Source of the DNA: an uncultured Oscillospiraceae bacterium | GTDB lineage: Bacteria > Bacillota > Clostridia > Oscillospirales > Oscillospiraceae | Length of the DNA: 64,000 bases | Direction of reading: 5' to 3' | Assembly (NCBI GenBank): GCA_934565655.1 | Contig: CAKTIE010000001.1 | Coordinates: 1-64,000 of the forward strand | Shown: positions 63,546-64,000 of the stretch, piece by piece | Position numbering within the stretch: position 1 is the first letter of the stretch | Layout of the letters: every line of letters begins with the position of its first letter | Translations under genes and position numbers: made by a program | The notes under the pieces: generated by a model | What the model saw: only the letters and a program-made list of their open reading frames with translations | Told to the model about the DNA's origin: nothing | Databases searched by the model: none

Positions 63546-64000
63546 TCAGAACGGCAGGTCGCCGTCCTCATCGTCGATCTCGGCAAAGTCGCCGCCCACA
63601 GGCGCGGCATAGCCGCCGGTGGGAGCGCTGTAAGCGGGCGCGCTGTTGTAAGACGGGCCATCGTTGAACGAATTGCCGCCGTTGCCAGCAGGCCGGCTGT
63701 CACCGAAATAAACGTTGTCGGCAACGACCTCCGCGCTGCGGCGCTTGTTGCCGTCTTTGTCCTGCCAGTCACGGATCTGCAGGCGGCCCTCTACCACGGC
63801 CATGCGGCCCTTGGTGAAGTACTTGGCGACGAACTCAGCGGTCGAGCGCCACGCCACCACGTCGATGAAATCCGTTTCCTTCTCGCCGGACTGGGACTTG
63901 AAATCCCGGTCAACGGCCAGAGAGAAGCTGGTGACAGGAGTCCCGGACTGCGTGCGGCGCAGCTCGGGGTCACGGGTCAGGCGACCCATGATAAAGATCT
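63546..64000 (-). CDS. ssb: Single-stranded DNA-binding protein (start beyond window)
   Basis: The frame runs off the right edge of the window, and the last codons visible read KIFI before MGRLTRDPELRRT, so the normal Ssb N-terminus is just outside. OB-fold stretches VTSFSLAVDRDF, TDFIDVVAWRSTAEFVAKYF and KGRMAVVEGRLQIRDWQDKD match family members. A Gly/Asn/Pro-rich linker ends in the acidic tip DDEDGDLPF, the usual partner-protein-binding tail. At least 151 residues are visible. It is followed by rpsR; rpsF is expected upstream. Confidence 0.96.
   Translation of the reverse strand, partial: IFIMGRLTRDPELRRTQSGTPVTSFSLAVDRDFKSQSGEKETDFIDVVAWRSTAEFVAKYFTKGRMAVVEGRLQIRDWQDKDGNKRRSAEVVADNVYFGDSRPAGNGGNSFNDGPSYNSAPAYSAPTGGYAAPVGGDFAEIDDEDGDLPF

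Noticed and set aside
1..64000. CRISPR arrays, rRNA genes, prophage or transposase genes
   Set aside because: No regularly spaced direct repeats with unique spacers, no rRNA-like stretches and no integrase, transposase or phage structural motif were found; the repeats present are palindromic and dispersed.

Overview
The window comes from a GC-rich, anaerobic, endospore-associated member of the Clostridia, most likely the Oscillospirales/Oscillospiraceae. The evidence is a clostridial-order Rnf complex (C-D-G-E-A-B), a SpoVAC gene behind a sigma-G-like promoter, a cysteine-containing ribosomal protein S18, a clostridial-type divergent type IIA topoisomerase pair, YesN/YesM-style two-component genes and a Gram-positive RND exporter. 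The assignment is inferred from gene families only. No rRNA, CRISPR array, prophage or transposase was seen, and there is one tRNA (Gly-GCC).

Layout. 1-4.7 kb: Rnf ferredoxin:NAD oxidoreductase, entered inside rnfC. 5.1-9.8 kb: topoisomerase B and A subunits separated by a stack of repeats. 10-13 kb: lipoprotein, tRNA-Gly with a duplicated 3' end downstream, alpha/beta hydrolase divergent from a TetR-type regulator. 13.1-19.1 kb: small unknown gene coupled to ftsH, then pyruvate carboxylase. 19.4-25.5 kb: LysR regulator convergent with a six-gene minus-strand operon (FecCD-type ABC importer, methyltransferase, XdhC-like protein, small P-loop NTPase) that looks like molybdate/tungstate uptake plus molybdenum-hydroxylase maturation. 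26.2-30.9 kb: minus-strand operon for the cobamide lower ligand (cobT, cobU, cobS, a CobU-like mini-protein, a CobC-like phosphatase) ending in yqeC, a selenium-molybdenum cofactor gene. 31-34.8 kb: large RND exporter. 35.3-38 kb: gap and an ECF sigma/anti-sigma pair. 38.5-45.6 kb: HemW-ferredoxin, spoVAC, radical SAM, mutY, thymidine kinase and a PFL-activase-like gene, interleaved with long palindromic repeats. 45.9-50.2 kb: rnhA, a DUF3786 gene and a split cobalamin-dependent methionine synthase. 50.3-53.9 kb: five overlapping small membrane genes with PspC, then a two-component system. 54-60.5 kb: a peptide/nickel-type ABC importer operon. 60.8-64 kb: AI-2E-type permease, lipid kinase, rpsR and ssb (cut by the window end).

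How the genes work together. Cobalamin assembly (26-30 kb) can feed methionine synthase (47-50 kb). Molybdate-type uptake, XdhC and YqeC point to a selenium-dependent molybdenum hydroxylase encoded elsewhere. Rnf and pyruvate carboxylase are core to anaerobic energy and carbon metabolism.

The least-explained DNA is a set of dispersed palindromic repeats. Family C (37.9, 40.6, 43.8 kb) is a 220-465 bp element with two mirror-image arms of hairpins whose stems show compensatory base changes. Family A (7.4, 25.9, 41.6, 58.8 kb, with a fragment at 10.9 kb) is a mosaic of short hairpin modules between inverted ends. Family B (7.2, 44.1, 60.7 kb, with an edge near 26.15 kb) is built of hairpins bounded by GTAGGG/CCCTAC. 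A 280-bp element with 21-bp terminal inverted repeats lies at 25.5 kb. All were found by eye and need genome-wide counting.
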